A DNA stretch of 64,000 bases from Ascaris suum (taxonomy: Eukaryota > Nematoda > Chromadorea > Rhabditida > Ascarididae): contig CM024188.1 of the NCBI GenBank assembly GCA_013433145.1, forward strand, positions 5,074,001 through 5,138,000, given 5' to 3'. Below, in pieces: positions 9,970 through 23,330 of the stretch (positions are counted from its first letter, which is position 1; every line of letters begins with the position of its first letter). Both the position numbers and the translations under genes were made by a program. The notes beneath the pieces were generated by a model. It had not been told where the DNA came from. It saw only the letters and a list, made by a program, of their open reading frames with translations, and made no database searches.

Positions 9970-10290
9970 TGAGCCTTCATGCGAATTCAAGCCAACACCT
10001 CAAACATGCCTCGTAAGTACCACTGAACTTGTGGAATGGTTTGTGATTCTTGCTGGAATATAGATAGAATTTTAGAAACTAAGAAGAACGTACGATCTGA
10101 AGTTTCTAATATGAAAAGTACAGCAGGTTGCATTTGTTTGGTGTGTTTGTCATTAACAAAGTTATCGACGTGTTGCTCAACTGCAAACGCACAAGCGTCC
10201 ATTAGGTGGAAAAATATGGCAGATGAGGTGTTACGAAATACGCTTTTAAAATATAACTCCTAAGTGCATAGAGAACAAACGAATAATAAA
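9970..10290 (+). CDS. candidate small two-exon gene (77 aa) with poly(A) signal
   Basis: This is the cleanest gene-like arrangement in the window. A strong acceptor (CCACCTGCCCTCTAG) ends at 9969, 9 nt before an ATG at 9979; this is where a nematode trans-splice acceptor would sit. The first coding exon (9979-10012) ends in CTC|GTAAGTAC, a near-perfect donor. The intron is 51 nt (10013-10063, ending GAATATAG). The second exon restores phase and runs to TAA at 10261-10263, and AATAAA follows at 10285-10290. The predicted 77-residue protein is basic at its start, has a Cys-rich hydrophobic centre (GCICLVCLSLTKLSTCCS) and a charged C-terminus (RWKNMADEVLRNTLLKYNS). I recognise no family; a short membrane or lipidated segment is possible from the Cys/Leu cluster. 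Weak point: the acceptor is poor in pyrimidines. The minus strand is also open across 9987-10202. Confidence 0.38.
10285..10290 (+). promoter_or_regulatory. possible poly(A) signal (AATAAA)
   Basis: Exact AATAAA starting 22 nt after the stop codon of the two-exon candidate at 9979-10263, a spacing typical of compact nematode 3' UTRs. It overlaps a second, weaker AATAAT. Confidence 0.35.
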
Positions 10291-13200
10291 GCGTGCACAA
10301 AAACGTAATCATATTTCCACGAAAGAACCCTTTTCAACTATTTGCTTCACTGATATAGCGAAGTAGATAAGAGCATATTTTTATGAACACTTTACGGCTC
10401 ATAACTTAGCTTAAAGTTGACAAATTAACATCGAAGGGGACGTAGAAGTGCCCGACTGCATAGATTAAACCTACTGCTTTTTTGACTTGAGCTCCAATGA
10501 TCAACGACTTGAAACTACAGCGGAAACAAACAGACTAGGAGAAACGCAGACATATACAGCTAGAAACGACATTATTATAATGCGGTCTGGAAATGTAAAT
10601 TTGCAACGTGTGCAAAAGCCGATAATGTTCCCGAAGTGAAAAGAACACAATATCAGAATGATCGTGTTATGTTGTTTCCTTTAAGCGTGAAAATGATGCC
10701 AACTGAGGCTACGATTTAGTCGTGATTATGCATAAAATCAGTCAAAAATTTCGACACCTGAAAACATTCATAAAGTGTTTATTACACATTAAAAGTCACT
10801 GGAAATGAAAAAAAGCATATTTCGTGCCATTCTTCAAAAAAAAACGAGTCCCTTTTTTCGCAGCTTTGAGTGCGCATTTAATCACGAGTAAAGCTTTGCT
10901 GTGAACAGCAAAACAGCGGAATCGAAATTGAAATTTGGCAGAGGCATCGAAGTTGTCGACATTTGTTGACTTATACAAGTGCAACTCAAGTTAAAGTATT
11001 TTGTTCGACACAGCTGCACAACATTTGTGCTGTCATAACCTCAAATGGTCTCCGTCCTAATCTCTTATTCGTTCATTCGCTATTCTATCCTTAAGCTCTT
11101 ACCTTCTTGAATAAAGCTGGTTCTTATCCCCTTAAGCTTTTCGGTTACCTTTTTCCCTTGAGGTTCTTACCTCTTTCAACTTAAATCTTCATATGAGTCT
11201 TCACTATCCCCACATTCTTTTCTAGGGGAGGAGGAGGCATTTCTCTAAATGACAGCGTACCAGTTTCGACGCATTATCCTAAACCGCAAATTTTATCGTT
11301 GTTGAAAGAATGAGCTCTGATTTTTTTAAAGGCTTCATTCCATTTTCCTCAGAAAACAGCAGCATTTGACCAATGCAATGTTGTGACCTGCCAAATGGAA
11401 GCTCTCATAACGTTCTGATTTCATGAGATTAATAGACTCAAACATGAGATTAATAGCTGCAATTAGCTCAACGACCTCGAACGGTAAACACCGATCTTCA
11501 AAGCAGAAAAAGCACATATAATCGTATTTACTAGATAACACGACACTAGAAACTAATCAAACACAACTCCTTAAACGACAGTAAAGTTTGCCATTAATAT
11601 CTGGGAAATTAAGAGGGAAAGAATAGGAGAAGATTATTTGTTTTGTCGACTTGTTTAAAAATCCTATTGCACTTGAGAAGAATTCCATCACTATCTCACA
11701 TCGCTTTCCTTAGTAAACATATTTTCAATTCAAAAGTCGTGAAAAAGTGACTAAAATGAAAAAAGCATGAAGTTTCTACAAATGGGCTCCTCATGGCAGA
11801 TTGCTAAGTTATTTTATCCCACTAAGTAGCTGTTAATTTATGGTGCTTTCAAGCTGTCGCAAACAATCAAACAGTGCTGAGTTTGATTCTCAGTTTGTGC
11901 TATAATAGGTGAGCTTCATAAAGGGTGTTCAGAATTTCAAAGAATCATTCCGATGCATTCGAAGTTCGTCGCACTTTTCAAATGCTCAAGAAGCACTTTC
12001 AGTTATGAAAAAGTGCAGCTGAAAATTTCTATATTGTTCCATTTTATAAAAGCGATATGTGAAAGGAAATCCTTGATGCTGCAAAATATATTAAAACGTA
12101 TGCAGCATGAATCCTGCATAATGTTTTCTTCAAATCATATGCCCATTATATGAATCTATCTATGCGCAAAAATATTCGAAACTTTTCGTTCCTATTTATT
12201 CTTTTTTCGTTTTCTTTCCCTTTTTGTCAAAAATCCCCACGAAAAAGAACCAATCAAAACCAAAACGCATTTGTATTTCCGAGAAGTTCGAAAACGAATT
12301 AATTTGCTATTAGTTAGCAATCAGTTGGAGAAACCGAGTTTAGCGCAAAAACATTTGCATTTGGAGAAGTGAAAAAAAACGAAGAGGAAAATTCTGCGAA
12401 ACGCTGCCCAGAAATCATATCGGCCATCTTCCTTCCTTGAGTGATGATACGAGAATCACCTGCTCCTCCGATTATTTCCATTAACTTCAAGACAGTCAGA
12501 GAGTGGCTGTTTTCCGTTTTTCGTTCGCAGCAGCTATAATAGGCGAAATACGTTTTTCAAACGGGTACTTTGAAATGAATGTCGTGGGATTTCGTCTTAT
12601 ACAAACAATGCGCATATTCAGTGCCTTGTAGCGCTGCTTCGCAGTGAATTACAGGCGCAGATATATCCTAGCAAAAAACAGCACTTCCATTCACTGAGCC
12701 ATTCGGTTATCGAGTTGTCAGTAGAAGCGCTCCTCATTTTCACAACTATCTGTGTATAGAAATAAGAGGATCGGAACTAAAACAAATTGTAAGAAAAATG
12801 CGATCAGAGGGAATGAAATATGTCACAGAATAGGCATCAGGAAGGAATGAAGTGTGCATCAGCTCAGTCCGAAAATCGATTCCTGTAGACAGCCGACGAT
12901 GTGGCACAAAAGGCGACAGGTAAAGCGCAGCTATGCTGACTACGCGACAATCGCAATTCAACTATAGAAAATCCTCATTGGCCCAGTTTGTCAATATGAC
13001 CGCCGTGAGAAAAGCATCGATGGAATGCGGACGAAATGAGAAATTATAGCCAGAGATGAATTCGTCTCTCAATAGCCAGCAAACTTTGTCACTGTAAAGA
13101 TGATTCGAGAAGAAAAAAGCAAGGAAATATAGTTCATCAATGCCGGAGGGCATGAAGCCACATAATCTCAACGGAGACGATTCCATAAGTGACATTCATT

Positions 13201-14123
13201 TTCTTCTGATCATCTGCTAGAACATTTTCAGCTTTGAAACTGGATGCTGTATTTACATCTCGCGCAAGGCATTCAAGCGCAAACAATGGGACCTTATGGT
13301 AAGTAAGATCGCAAAGAGATTTTGTTTTTTTTCCATGCACTATAAGTAAAAAAAATCGATTTTACTTCATCGGGCCAACGATATATTGCAAAAGTAAGAA
13401 ATTTGCGAGAATTTGATGTTATACGCTGAGCTTGATCAAATAAGCTATACCGAGTACTCCTTCAAAGATAAAAGTTGAAAGAGCATACGGACGGTAGAGC
13501 TGAATAGTTCAACTCATTTGCGTCGCTATATCAACGAATGAGAAAACACTGTAAAAGGCTTCAAGCGGAAGATCGTATCTTTGGTCTTCTTCGAATCATT
13601 GCTAAGACATTCTTCACCCATCAAAGATTCTCGAACATCAGCAATTGTGAAAGAAATGAATGTTTGTGCAGTTTTGTTCATTAGCATTCACGCGAAAAGA
13701 TAATCTGGCTCTGACTGACAAACTTATATGCAATAATAGAGGCCCTGCAACAAATAAAATAGCAGTAGCAATTACATCTTTCAAGCTACTCCACTCAACT
13801 TATTCAAAAATTGTATTCGATTTCGTTGTCGGATTTTACAAATACAGCGACTCGCTTAACGCTTCAAGTATTTTCACTGTTCCAGTAGTAATACCTCTGA
13901 GCTCTTCGAAGAGCACGACCTCAAATTTTATGTAAACATTGTTGCTGTTCTCACCAAAACCTCTAAAGAGCCTCAATAGAATAGCGGTTTCGAAAGACTG
14001 ATCGATTTTTTTAGCAGAGCCAAGCGCGAAATTTTTTTTTCTTTACAAGCGCGACTGCCTCATGCAAACTTTACTGTGATAAGAATAGGAACCAAACAAA
14101 AAAGAAGTCGTTTGTTAACTACT
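10291..14123. other. mostly non-coding; weak exon-like signals near 13.1-13.4 kb
   Basis: AT-rich and stop-dense. Near 13140-13416 three small plus-strand segments can be joined in phase from an ATG (MPEGMKPHNLNGDDSI...), but two of the four splice sites are poor and the minus strand is equally open (12962-13195, 13137-13340), so I do not call a gene. A pyrimidine-rich stretch covers 11040-11230. Nothing else supportable. Confidence 0.4.
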
Positions 14124-14142
14124 AAAAAAAAAAAAAAAAAAA
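14124..14142 (+). repeat. A19 homopolymer
   Basis: Nineteen consecutive A, directly after TTAACTACT. There is no AATAAA upstream and no obvious target-site duplication, so it reads as a simple homopolymer and not clearly as a retroposition tail. Confidence 0.9.
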
Positions 14143-14754
14143 CTCATTCTTCAAGCATCAATAGAGAACAGTGCGATCAATGATGACATGGAAAATTTGC
14201 GCAAACTAATTCATCGGAATCTTCAGCATCCTTAAATAAGTCGATTTCATGTCAGCAAAATTGCAATAAGAAGAAGTGAAGCAGATACTTCTGGAAATGC
14301 TGCCAAAGTCTGTGTTTCCCCATTTTTAAAGATATGAGTAAGCGGTCCACTACCTAAGTATACACCTAAGTGTACGATATGAAGAAGTTTTTGAAGCAAA
14401 GTCAAAGTCCAGCAGCTCAGGCGTTTCCAAGTGAACCCGAAGCGACGTTGCAGACCAAGGACGGAATCCAATTAATTGATTGAGACTACCGTCGCTTCTG
14501 ATGAAACCGAAAAAAAGAAACTTCTGGAGCGAAAGGAGTGACGGATGAGGGTAGCGTGAGCGCAGCTCAATGAACATTTCTTAACAGTTATGCGAAATGA
14601 TGTGAACACGAATGAAGTTCTCAATTTTCGATTCTCGAGGAACCAAATCGGAAGCAATGAAAGCACTTTCCATCTCTTACTAATGAATCTCATCAGTGGT
14701 TCAATGAATCACCATGCAATGCAAGACTGACTGCTTTTGCTATCAATTCAACAG
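14143..14754. other. no gene called; open minus frames
   Basis: Minus-strand frames at 14247-14471, 14350-14577 and 14472-14693 are open in succession and partly hydrophobic, but I find no consensus splice sites joining them. They could be part of the same minus-strand unit as 14778-15170, or chance. Confidence 0.3.
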
Positions 14755-14974
14755 GTCAATGTTTTCGAGGAAGGTTTCTATTCTTTAAGGGTAGTTGTTA
14801 ATTCTCGCACAGCTGCTGAAGCAATGATTTCAAGAAGCAATGCCCAAATGTCCAAAAATTTCCAAAGTAAGAAAAATACAACAGCTTTGGGCAAAACCCA
14901 CCAATATTCCTCATTCAGATGCCCCATATGGCCACCATCCTCAAGTATCTTCCCTGAAATCATATCTTCCCTGA
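14755..14974 (+). CDS. candidate two exons with consensus splice sites, gene end
   Basis: A 3' splice site (TATCAATTCAACAG) ends at 14754. The exon 14755-14866 (112 nt) is open in one frame (VNVFEEGFYSLRVVVNSRTA ... RSNAQMSKNFQ) and ends in CAAA|GTAAGA. The intron of 52 nt (14867-14918) ends in TATTCCTCATTCAG, an excellent nematode acceptor, and the next exon is in phase (NAPYGHHPQVSSLKSYLP) to TGA at 14974. This is one of the best-supported introns here. The start of the gene is not found; an upstream exon ending in phase 0 is needed. An alternative donor in the second exon (CAA|GTATCT at 14945) would extend the protein to a stop near 15035. No family recognised. The opposite strand carries a 130-codon open frame over the same bases, so strand must be tested. 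Confidence 0.32.
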
Positions 14975-15170
14975 AAAGTGGAAACAGCTTTCGCACTGCA
15001 ATTTTCGACGACATGTACCGAACATGCTCTTTTTGATGCTGCCTTAGAGCACGAGTTTTTTCAGCGCATTTTCCTGACCGATGTGACCAACTGGAGTAAT
15101 GGGATTCTTTTTCATTAAATATAAATATAGATCGAAATAACGGCCAAAGCGGAGGTTTCTTTAGAAGCAT
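14778..15170 (-). CDS. alternative minus-strand open frame, one hydrophobic segment
   Basis: The minus-strand frame is open for 130 codons to a TAG at 14778. Near the middle it has two 3' splice-like sites (CACTTTTCAG and ATGATTTCAG, both followed by GGAAGATA) 17 nt apart. After the second, the product is charged (KILEDGGHMGHLNEEYWW) and then strongly hydrophobic (VLPKAVVFFLLWKFLDIWAL and on), which would fit a single membrane-spanning helix near a C-terminus. No family recognised. It directly opposes the two-exon plus-strand candidate; at most one is likely to be a real coding sequence, and the plus-strand version has the better splice evidence. Confidence 0.15.
   Translation of the reverse strand: MLLKKPPLWPLFRSIFIFNEKESHYSSWSHRSGKCAEKTRALRQHQKEHVRYMSSKIAVRKLFPLFREDMISGKILEDGGHMGHLNEEYWWVLPKAVVFFLLWKFLDIWALLLEIIASAAVRELTTTLKE
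14946..14976. repeat. short direct duplication (14 bp, 17-bp period)
   Basis: TATCTTCCCTGAAA occurs at 14946-14959 and again at 14963-14976, separated by TCA. On the minus strand this makes a duplicated TTTCAGGGAAGATA. Confidence 0.9.
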
Positions 15171-15597
15171 AAAAAGTTTTGCTCATTTCCACCAATGAAG
15201 ACAGCGTTTGTTTCGTTTTCTTTTGCTCAAAACCTCTTGCCAAAAATGTTGTTCTCAGGTGGCAATGATAGCTTTGCCACAGTCACAGAGGTCAGGATTG
15301 CTAAGTTGGTGGTGACAATCAAGCCACTGAACCTCGGAAAAAAAGGAATCTCCCAAGGCTTTTAGATGCCCAAACTCCCTTTTCACTTTTTTCTAGGTTT
15401 TTTGCCGATCCTGGGTCTGTAGCAATTAAATAGTAATTCCCAATTTGGCCAACAACTCAAAAGTTACTAGGGTATTTTGTCGCCGCTATTTGCCTGTGCA
15501 AATATGAAGGGGACTGCTTAGAAAAAAGCCTTCATTGCTTATAGAGAGAAAGCCGCCAGTTCTCTAAGCACCCAAGCCTCCAACCTGCTTCCTGTGT
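15171..15597. other. non-coding; contains a hairpin
   Basis: No gene called. A perfect 7-bp inverted repeat (GTGGCAA / TTGCCAC, 8-nt loop) lies at 15259-15280. A minus-strand 3' splice-like site (CCGAGGTTCAG, ending near 15337) is followed by a short open, hydrophobic frame (GLIVTTNLAILTSVTVAKL), but it is out of phase with the candidate gene just upstream on that strand. Confidence 0.4.
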
Positions 15598-16004
15598 TCA
15601 TGTTCTCGCTCGAACGAAATTACCATTTCGACCTACTCGGACCCGATTCCTTGTCTAAAGTGTACAGAAAGAGAACGGCGGCAATGGTTACTGGTCCGAC
15701 ATACCAACTGCTCCCCTTGGTTCGTCCCATGGACAGGCATATAGCCCAGATGTGGTAATATAAAGGAAATGAACAATCGAACGACAAGAATCGGGTAGCT
15801 GATCATTCCGTACATCCAGGAGCTCACACTAACGAAACAATACAATACATTCGAACGCTGCAAGACACTTTCATCCTAGGGAATTGCTAAGCAAAACAAC
15901 CTACGGATTCTCATACCCTCCTTTTATCGAATTTCGATATAGAGATTCCCCGTTTCAGTCCGGTTTTCACAAAACTCTCCGCTCTCTCATCAGATTTTCG
16001 GCAA
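15598..16004 (-). CDS. candidate three-exon gene 3' end, membrane protein
   Basis: Three minus-strand exons join in a single frame. Exon 16004-15917 (88 nt) follows GGGTGTTTCAG and ends in GGAGG|GTATGA; only one of its frames is open. The 59-nt intron ends in GTGTCTTGCAG. Exon 15857-15705 is exactly 153 nt, phase 0 at both ends, and ends in TTG|GTATGT. The 50-nt intron ends in GTACACTTTAG. The last exon, 15654-15598, ends in TGA. Both introns have typical nematode size. The product goes from charged (SDERAESFVKTGLKRG) through basic KFDKRR to a long hydrophobic part (VLYCFVSVSSWMYG, then YPILVVRLFISFILPHLGYM), consistent with one or two membrane segments, and ends in a basic hydrophilic tail. 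No family recognised. No AATAAA is close behind the stop. A 35-nt segment near 16225-16260 could be the preceding exon in matching phase. Confidence 0.33.
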
Positions 16005-16395
16005 CTGAAACACCCATTCAGTTTAAGTTTTCATGGTTATTTTACTTTTTTCCTCAAATTTTGCTTTGCTTATTCTTTTCGACTATTTAACCTTTGTTCT
16101 TACCTTTCTTTTCGTTGAAGTTAAATAAAATATAGTTGAGCCAAACTAATAAAATTTTCCGCTATCTCAAGAAGAAATTTTATTCAGCAAAACTTCGATT
16201 GAAATTTTGACTCGTTCACTTTTTACCAACTACAACTTTCTTCTTCATTTCTCACTTGCAGCTGAAAATTCGTTTCAACTAAGTGCCTTTGATCGGCGAT
16301 CGGTGGACATTTTTCAACTTTGCTCGGCTTCAGCTGGATTGAAGTAATAATTTGCCTTCTCAGGGACCGAATGAAATTTTCGAAGATGAAGATAA
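16005..16395. other. possible intron between minus-strand exon candidates
   Basis: Lies between the 88-nt exon candidate and the upstream minus-strand frame. It contains a strong minus 3' splice site (ACGAATTTTCAG, ending near 16261) followed by a 35-nt open segment with donor GTAAAAAG, and an excellent but phase-incompatible donor (AAAG|GTAAGA at 16103). Confidence 0.25.
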
Positions 16396-16560
16396 CTAGC
16401 AGCGAAATTCAAATGAAACAAATTTTTCGGAAACAATATTCCACATGCTTTTTCTTATTCCGCTTCCGGGACGATGTGGCTGCAAATTTAAATCGAAAAC
16501 TTTTCTGCAAACATTCACATGACCTTCAATCTCTTGCCTTTCGATAGTGAAAATCTGCAT
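16396..16560 (-). CDS. candidate 54-codon ORF, possible 5' exon of the minus-strand unit
   Basis: An ATG on the minus strand at 16560 opens a 54-codon frame to TAG at 16396 with well-mixed codons. The product begins MQIFTIERQEIEGHVNVCRK and contains a basic Gly/Pro stretch (LQPHRPGSGIRKSMW). It lies upstream of, and on the same strand as, the three-exon candidate. A weak phase-0 donor (ATT|GTTTCC) would allow it to join the 35-nt segment near 16225-16260. There is a 3' splice-like AG (ATTACAG) before the ATG. No signal peptide and no family recognised. Whether it is part of the same gene or chance cannot be decided here. Confidence 0.2.
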   Translation of the reverse strand: MQIFTIERQEIEGHVNVCRKVFDLNLQPHRPGSGIRKSMWNIVSEKFVSFEFRC

Positions 16561-17517
16561 GAAATTCTAGCCAGCCGATTGTGGTGGCCTTGCTGTAATT
16601 TTATTACGCGTTCTACTGCATTCTCAAGAGTGACGCCCTTCTTTTATGTTTTATTGGCTATTAAGCATTGCGCACTAATTGTGCATTCAGCACTGTGTTT
16701 GCTTGAGCGAAAGCGGATTCAGAAATGAATTCAGCGAAGAAATTCGATTAAGATGTCAGAGAAGCGATAAATGTCACTCTTATAGCTACGCTATTATATG
16801 ACAAAAATGTTCTGCACTTCCATACAAATCAGCGAATGATTTCATCGTGATGCGATATGCTTCATACAGTAAACAGATAGAAGCGTTGATTATTCCATCT
16901 TACAGTTGCGAAAAGCAAAAAACCGATAAATTTTGAATTTCATGAAAGGTAACTAATCGACCATCCACCGTTCCATTGAACAGGCTTGTTGTAACCTGCA
17001 TCAGGAGCCCACTTCCGAAGTTCTGAAGTCCTAGCTGTTCCGGAAGTTCGATTCCTATTGCGGTCCTTGGAAAACCTTTATCAGTGCAACTATGGCCTTG
17101 ATCTATTGCAAAGCATAGAAATTCCTGATCTGTTTTGGGCTTTCGCTGTCGCTTCCCAATCCACTCGAAACAGTTGCCAACCTAATAATCTATGATATGA
17201 ACTTCTGGGGGATGCGCTAATGGCGACATTGAACTAAATCATTTTGGCCCTATGAAAAAAGCCACAGAAAATGGCAAACATTCATCGAAATGGTGCAGAT
17301 TGCTGGTTTGATAGCAGCTATGACCACCACTAAGCGAAACGTAGAACAGCCAGACAATCTGAGCGCTATATAAAGTAAACTCACTTTGAAACTCAGAAGC
17401 CTATTGCAATCATTTACAGTTGCTATCACTCAGCATGTGGAGCAGCAACAGAGGAGCTGATATAATATCCCCCTTGCATCCTACTCATCTGATCAACCAT
17501 TTTCACATGCAAACGAG
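16561..17517. other. non-coding, no gene seen
   Basis: AT-rich. A strong plus-strand acceptor (CCATCTTACAG near 16907) and a donor (AAAG|GTAACT near 16948) bracket a small open segment, but the following intron would be only about 35 nt. No gene called. Confidence 0.4.
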
Positions 17518-17704
17518 ATGAAACGTGGTACATCCTCGCTCATAACAGTCTCTGTGACTTGTCCGTGCAAAATTCTCCGCAAAAGATTAGTTTTTGAAGT
17601 ATCCGAAAGACGTAAGAGGGAAATCTCATCGAAGCGAAAAGCATACCAATTTTTGCACATTTTAACTACCTCAAGCTTTTTTAGAGGGCATAACATTCAA
17701 CTGA
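17518..17704 (+). CDS. candidate two-exon microprotein (37 aa)
   Basis: ATG at 17518 starts a 94-nt exon ending in AAGAC|GTAAGA. The 73-nt intron (17612-17684) ends in CAAGCTTTTTTAG, a very good nematode acceptor, and the in-phase second exon stops at TGA 17702-17704. The product has a Ser/Thr/Val hydrophobic start containing two Cys (SSLITVSVTCPCKI) and a basic middle (LRKRL). No poly(A) signal is seen nearby. Both splice sites are good, but the protein is short and the minus strand is also open (17493-17696). No family recognised. Confidence 0.2.
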
Positions 17705-20620
<2,916 letters not shown>

Positions 20621-22037
20621 TCCTAGGATATGTTAACAACGGAGAAATGAAAATTTTCCAAAGCACCTATTCTCGCTCTTATTTTGCTGGAACCATCTCT
20701 TCTGCTCTCATTACACGCTTTACGAGTTTTGTTCGGAGAGCTGCCGATGATTATGGTATAAACCTTCCGTAACAGTGTCTCCTCGAATTAACGTTTGTTT
20801 ATTTAAATTTGAGAAAACTTCGTCATACCTCGTCATATCGAATGCCCCTCACCTCGAATCAGTTTTAATAACCTCTGAAGTACAAATATAGCAATCACCT
20901 CTACTCTGAAATGCTCCTCTTAACAGCTGCGACTACTGTTATATCAGCTGAACTGGGAAGTGAAATTGGGTACTGTGGAAGTAGGTACTGTTTTTTGAAC
21001 AGGTCGACAGTTCGAAGAGCGCCCGCAGCTAAATAATTGCTAAGCATAGATATTTTTTAAATGAATAACTGCGCAGCAATGCTAATCTAGTTAAATGCAT
21101 AAGGCACAGACAAAAAATTTAAAGTTTGTACTGATTTAGTAGAGCGACCAAATCGGCATTATAGGCATTCATGAACTAATAAAGATATGCATTTTGCAGA
21201 AACATCTCAATACTGCTCGTTGAACTGAATTCAAGAGAGAACAGAAAGTGGGAGAAAAGCGGCACAAATAGAATAGAGGCGGATCTATCTCAAGGTGGCT
21301 GAGAATCCAACGAATGCTTGCGTCAAACGCATTGATTAAATTGAATACGCGTCGAGCGTAATTTAAGGGGCCGACAACTGAGTGGAATAAATAACTTTGG
21401 AACGTCGCGGAAGTCGCCACATCCACCAGTTAACGTATTTTCGGAGTCCTTCTCCTCACAACCAATTTCGCTTCCCCGCTGTCATGTTCTTCTTCAAGCG
21501 TCGCTTAAAAAAGATATGTTTCTTCATGCTCTCCTTTTGCTTTTTTTTTCAGTGTCTCTGTACTTCCATCGACTATTCAAACTTGGTGTTATTTAATTGA
21601 ATGTCGTGGAAAAGTTTTCCTTAAACTTTCTCTCTAATTTCATTCTAAAACTCTGTGTGATAATTAAACACCTTCAGCCTTTCATTCATCCCCACTTTCG
21701 GCATATGATTTCCTGGTTCGATAATCCTCCATTATATTCGCTGTTCAGTAATTAGCAGAGAGAATGCTGATGGGAAAAAAAGCTGTTGACGAATAACAAT
21801 TTCTTGAAAAAAAATCAAAAGGCTTTCAGAATATTTTCCCAACACTGCATTCGTTTTTCTTTCGGCGAATGACAAAGAGCCTTCAATTGTAAAACGCCTA
21901 AAATCCACTCTCCAAACAATAGCTCCGAAAAGACTACTTAGACGACTTATCTTTGTGCTTGCAATAGTGCATAAATTCGCAGTGTGAATCAATTCAGAGC
22001 TAAAGATAAACTATAAGAAAGATCTTGAAGCGAGGAA
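20621..22037. other. non-coding, no gene seen
   Basis: AT-rich, stop-dense, no paired splice signals, no repeats of note. Confidence 0.5.
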
Positions 22038-22075
22038 GGGGGGGGGGGGGGGAAAGGGGAAAGAGGAGACTGGGG
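22038..22075 (+). other. G15 run with further G blocks; G-quadruplex-type motif
   Basis: Fifteen consecutive G at 22038-22052 are followed by AAA-GGGG and, a little further on, another GGGG near 22072-22075. The long run alone can supply three G3 blocks, so a four-run quadruplex is formally possible. It may simply be a G homopolymer. Confidence 0.6.
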
Positions 22076-23077
22076 AAGGAGTAGACTTGTTACAAACATA
22101 CGGTACCAATCGTCTTCTCTTCCTTCGTGATTTGTTCAGAATCCTACTGGCTAGTTCATAAAACTGCAAAAAGTGTTGCAGCTTGCGGGCAGAAAGAAAA
22201 ACGCTCGCACAAGTTTGCATGGATGTTCTTAAAAATTACAGATGCTCTTTTTGAACGTCATTTCAAAAGTGGTAAAGATGGCATCAATGACGGTTCAAAT
22301 GATCTTTGAAAAGAGACCAGCAAGATCAAGACTATCGAGACTATTTTACCTCAGGTCAACACCGGTTGAAATTTTCGAAAGAAATCATGGATTTCATTAG
22401 TTAGCAGTAGCCACCGAGAAAAAAAAAACATGCGATTTAAGCAACTACTGAATGAATATATAGCAAAACAACGGCAATGAAGTCATCCAAAATGAGTTGA
22501 CCGCCACTAATTTTCCTTGTAGTTTAACTCATCAGTGCACGCTGACTTTAACATACAGTGCATGACAATGGAAACTCCTAAGAATCGAAAACAACGATGG
22601 CTTTTGCTTGTGACGTTGCATCTTAATGTAATATGGCATAACTGAGCCTAACCAGGCTCATGAAACTACTGCGAATCAAAGGAAATATTAAAGCCTAGCA
22701 GTGAAAGAAGTGTTCGTCGTGATTAAGTTTGCATTTGCATTTCTCTCGAGAAATGTATCGATGTAATCAAGTCACTGTTGGCAAAAATGTAGATTGTTAA
22801 ATATCGCTCGGATTGGATGCTCCGTAATTCGAAAACGTCCAATAAGCACAAAGATGGAATAGGTGACCAGAATGATGGCAGGGAAGGAAGTAGAAGTTTA
22901 AACGAAAAACTGAAAGAATGAAATAGACGAGAAATTTTCTCAGTGAAACAATAGCGCAAAGCCAAAGCATTGTTGGCAAAAAAAGATCGAAAAAGAGTGC
23001 TCGGAAAAAATTTCTTCATTACACCTTAACAAAGAATGATATCACAGTTTCAGAACAACGTCGATGAACTATTTTTT
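22076..23077. other. non-coding, no gene seen
   Basis: AT-rich, with unsupported open stretches on both strands only. Confidence 0.5.
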
Positions 23078-23330
23078 CTAGAATTTTTCACTACCTCTTT
23101 TCAAATACGCCATTTCAGAACGCTCTATCCATTCCTGTTGAACAGGAGCCGTGCCAACGGATGGTGGTATTAGTTCGCCTTTCACATCCCGTTTCCCTCT
23201 AATCCTGCAACCGTTTGGGGTTTCAGCTGCCTGACAGGATTTCACAAGAAAGAGAATGTGGAGCACTCCATTAAGAATCTTGAGTTTCTTTTCCAGGTCC
23301 GAATATAACGGGATAAAAATGATTAAAAGG
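23078..23330 (-). CDS. possible C-terminal exon, weak
   Basis: The minus-strand frame is open for about 84 codons and ends in TAG at 23078. It includes a hydrophobic stretch (LNGVLHILFLVKSCQAA) followed by a hydrophilic, dibasic part (RIRGKRDVKGEL) and an acidic/basic end (EWIERSEMAYLKRG). The layout would suit a short secreted or single-pass product, but there is no ATG in the right place and the only 3' splice-like AG (CTGGAAAAG) is purine-rich. No family recognised. Chance is a realistic explanation. Confidence 0.13.

Noticed and set aside
13140..13416. Three-exon plus-strand model from ATG to TGA in matching phase
   Set aside because: Two of four splice sites are poor and the opposite strand is equally open.
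23040..23050. TATCACAGTTT, as in mir-2/mir-43 family members (again at 62471)
   Set aside because: No hairpin places it on a 3' arm at either site; such an 11-mer is plausible by chance.
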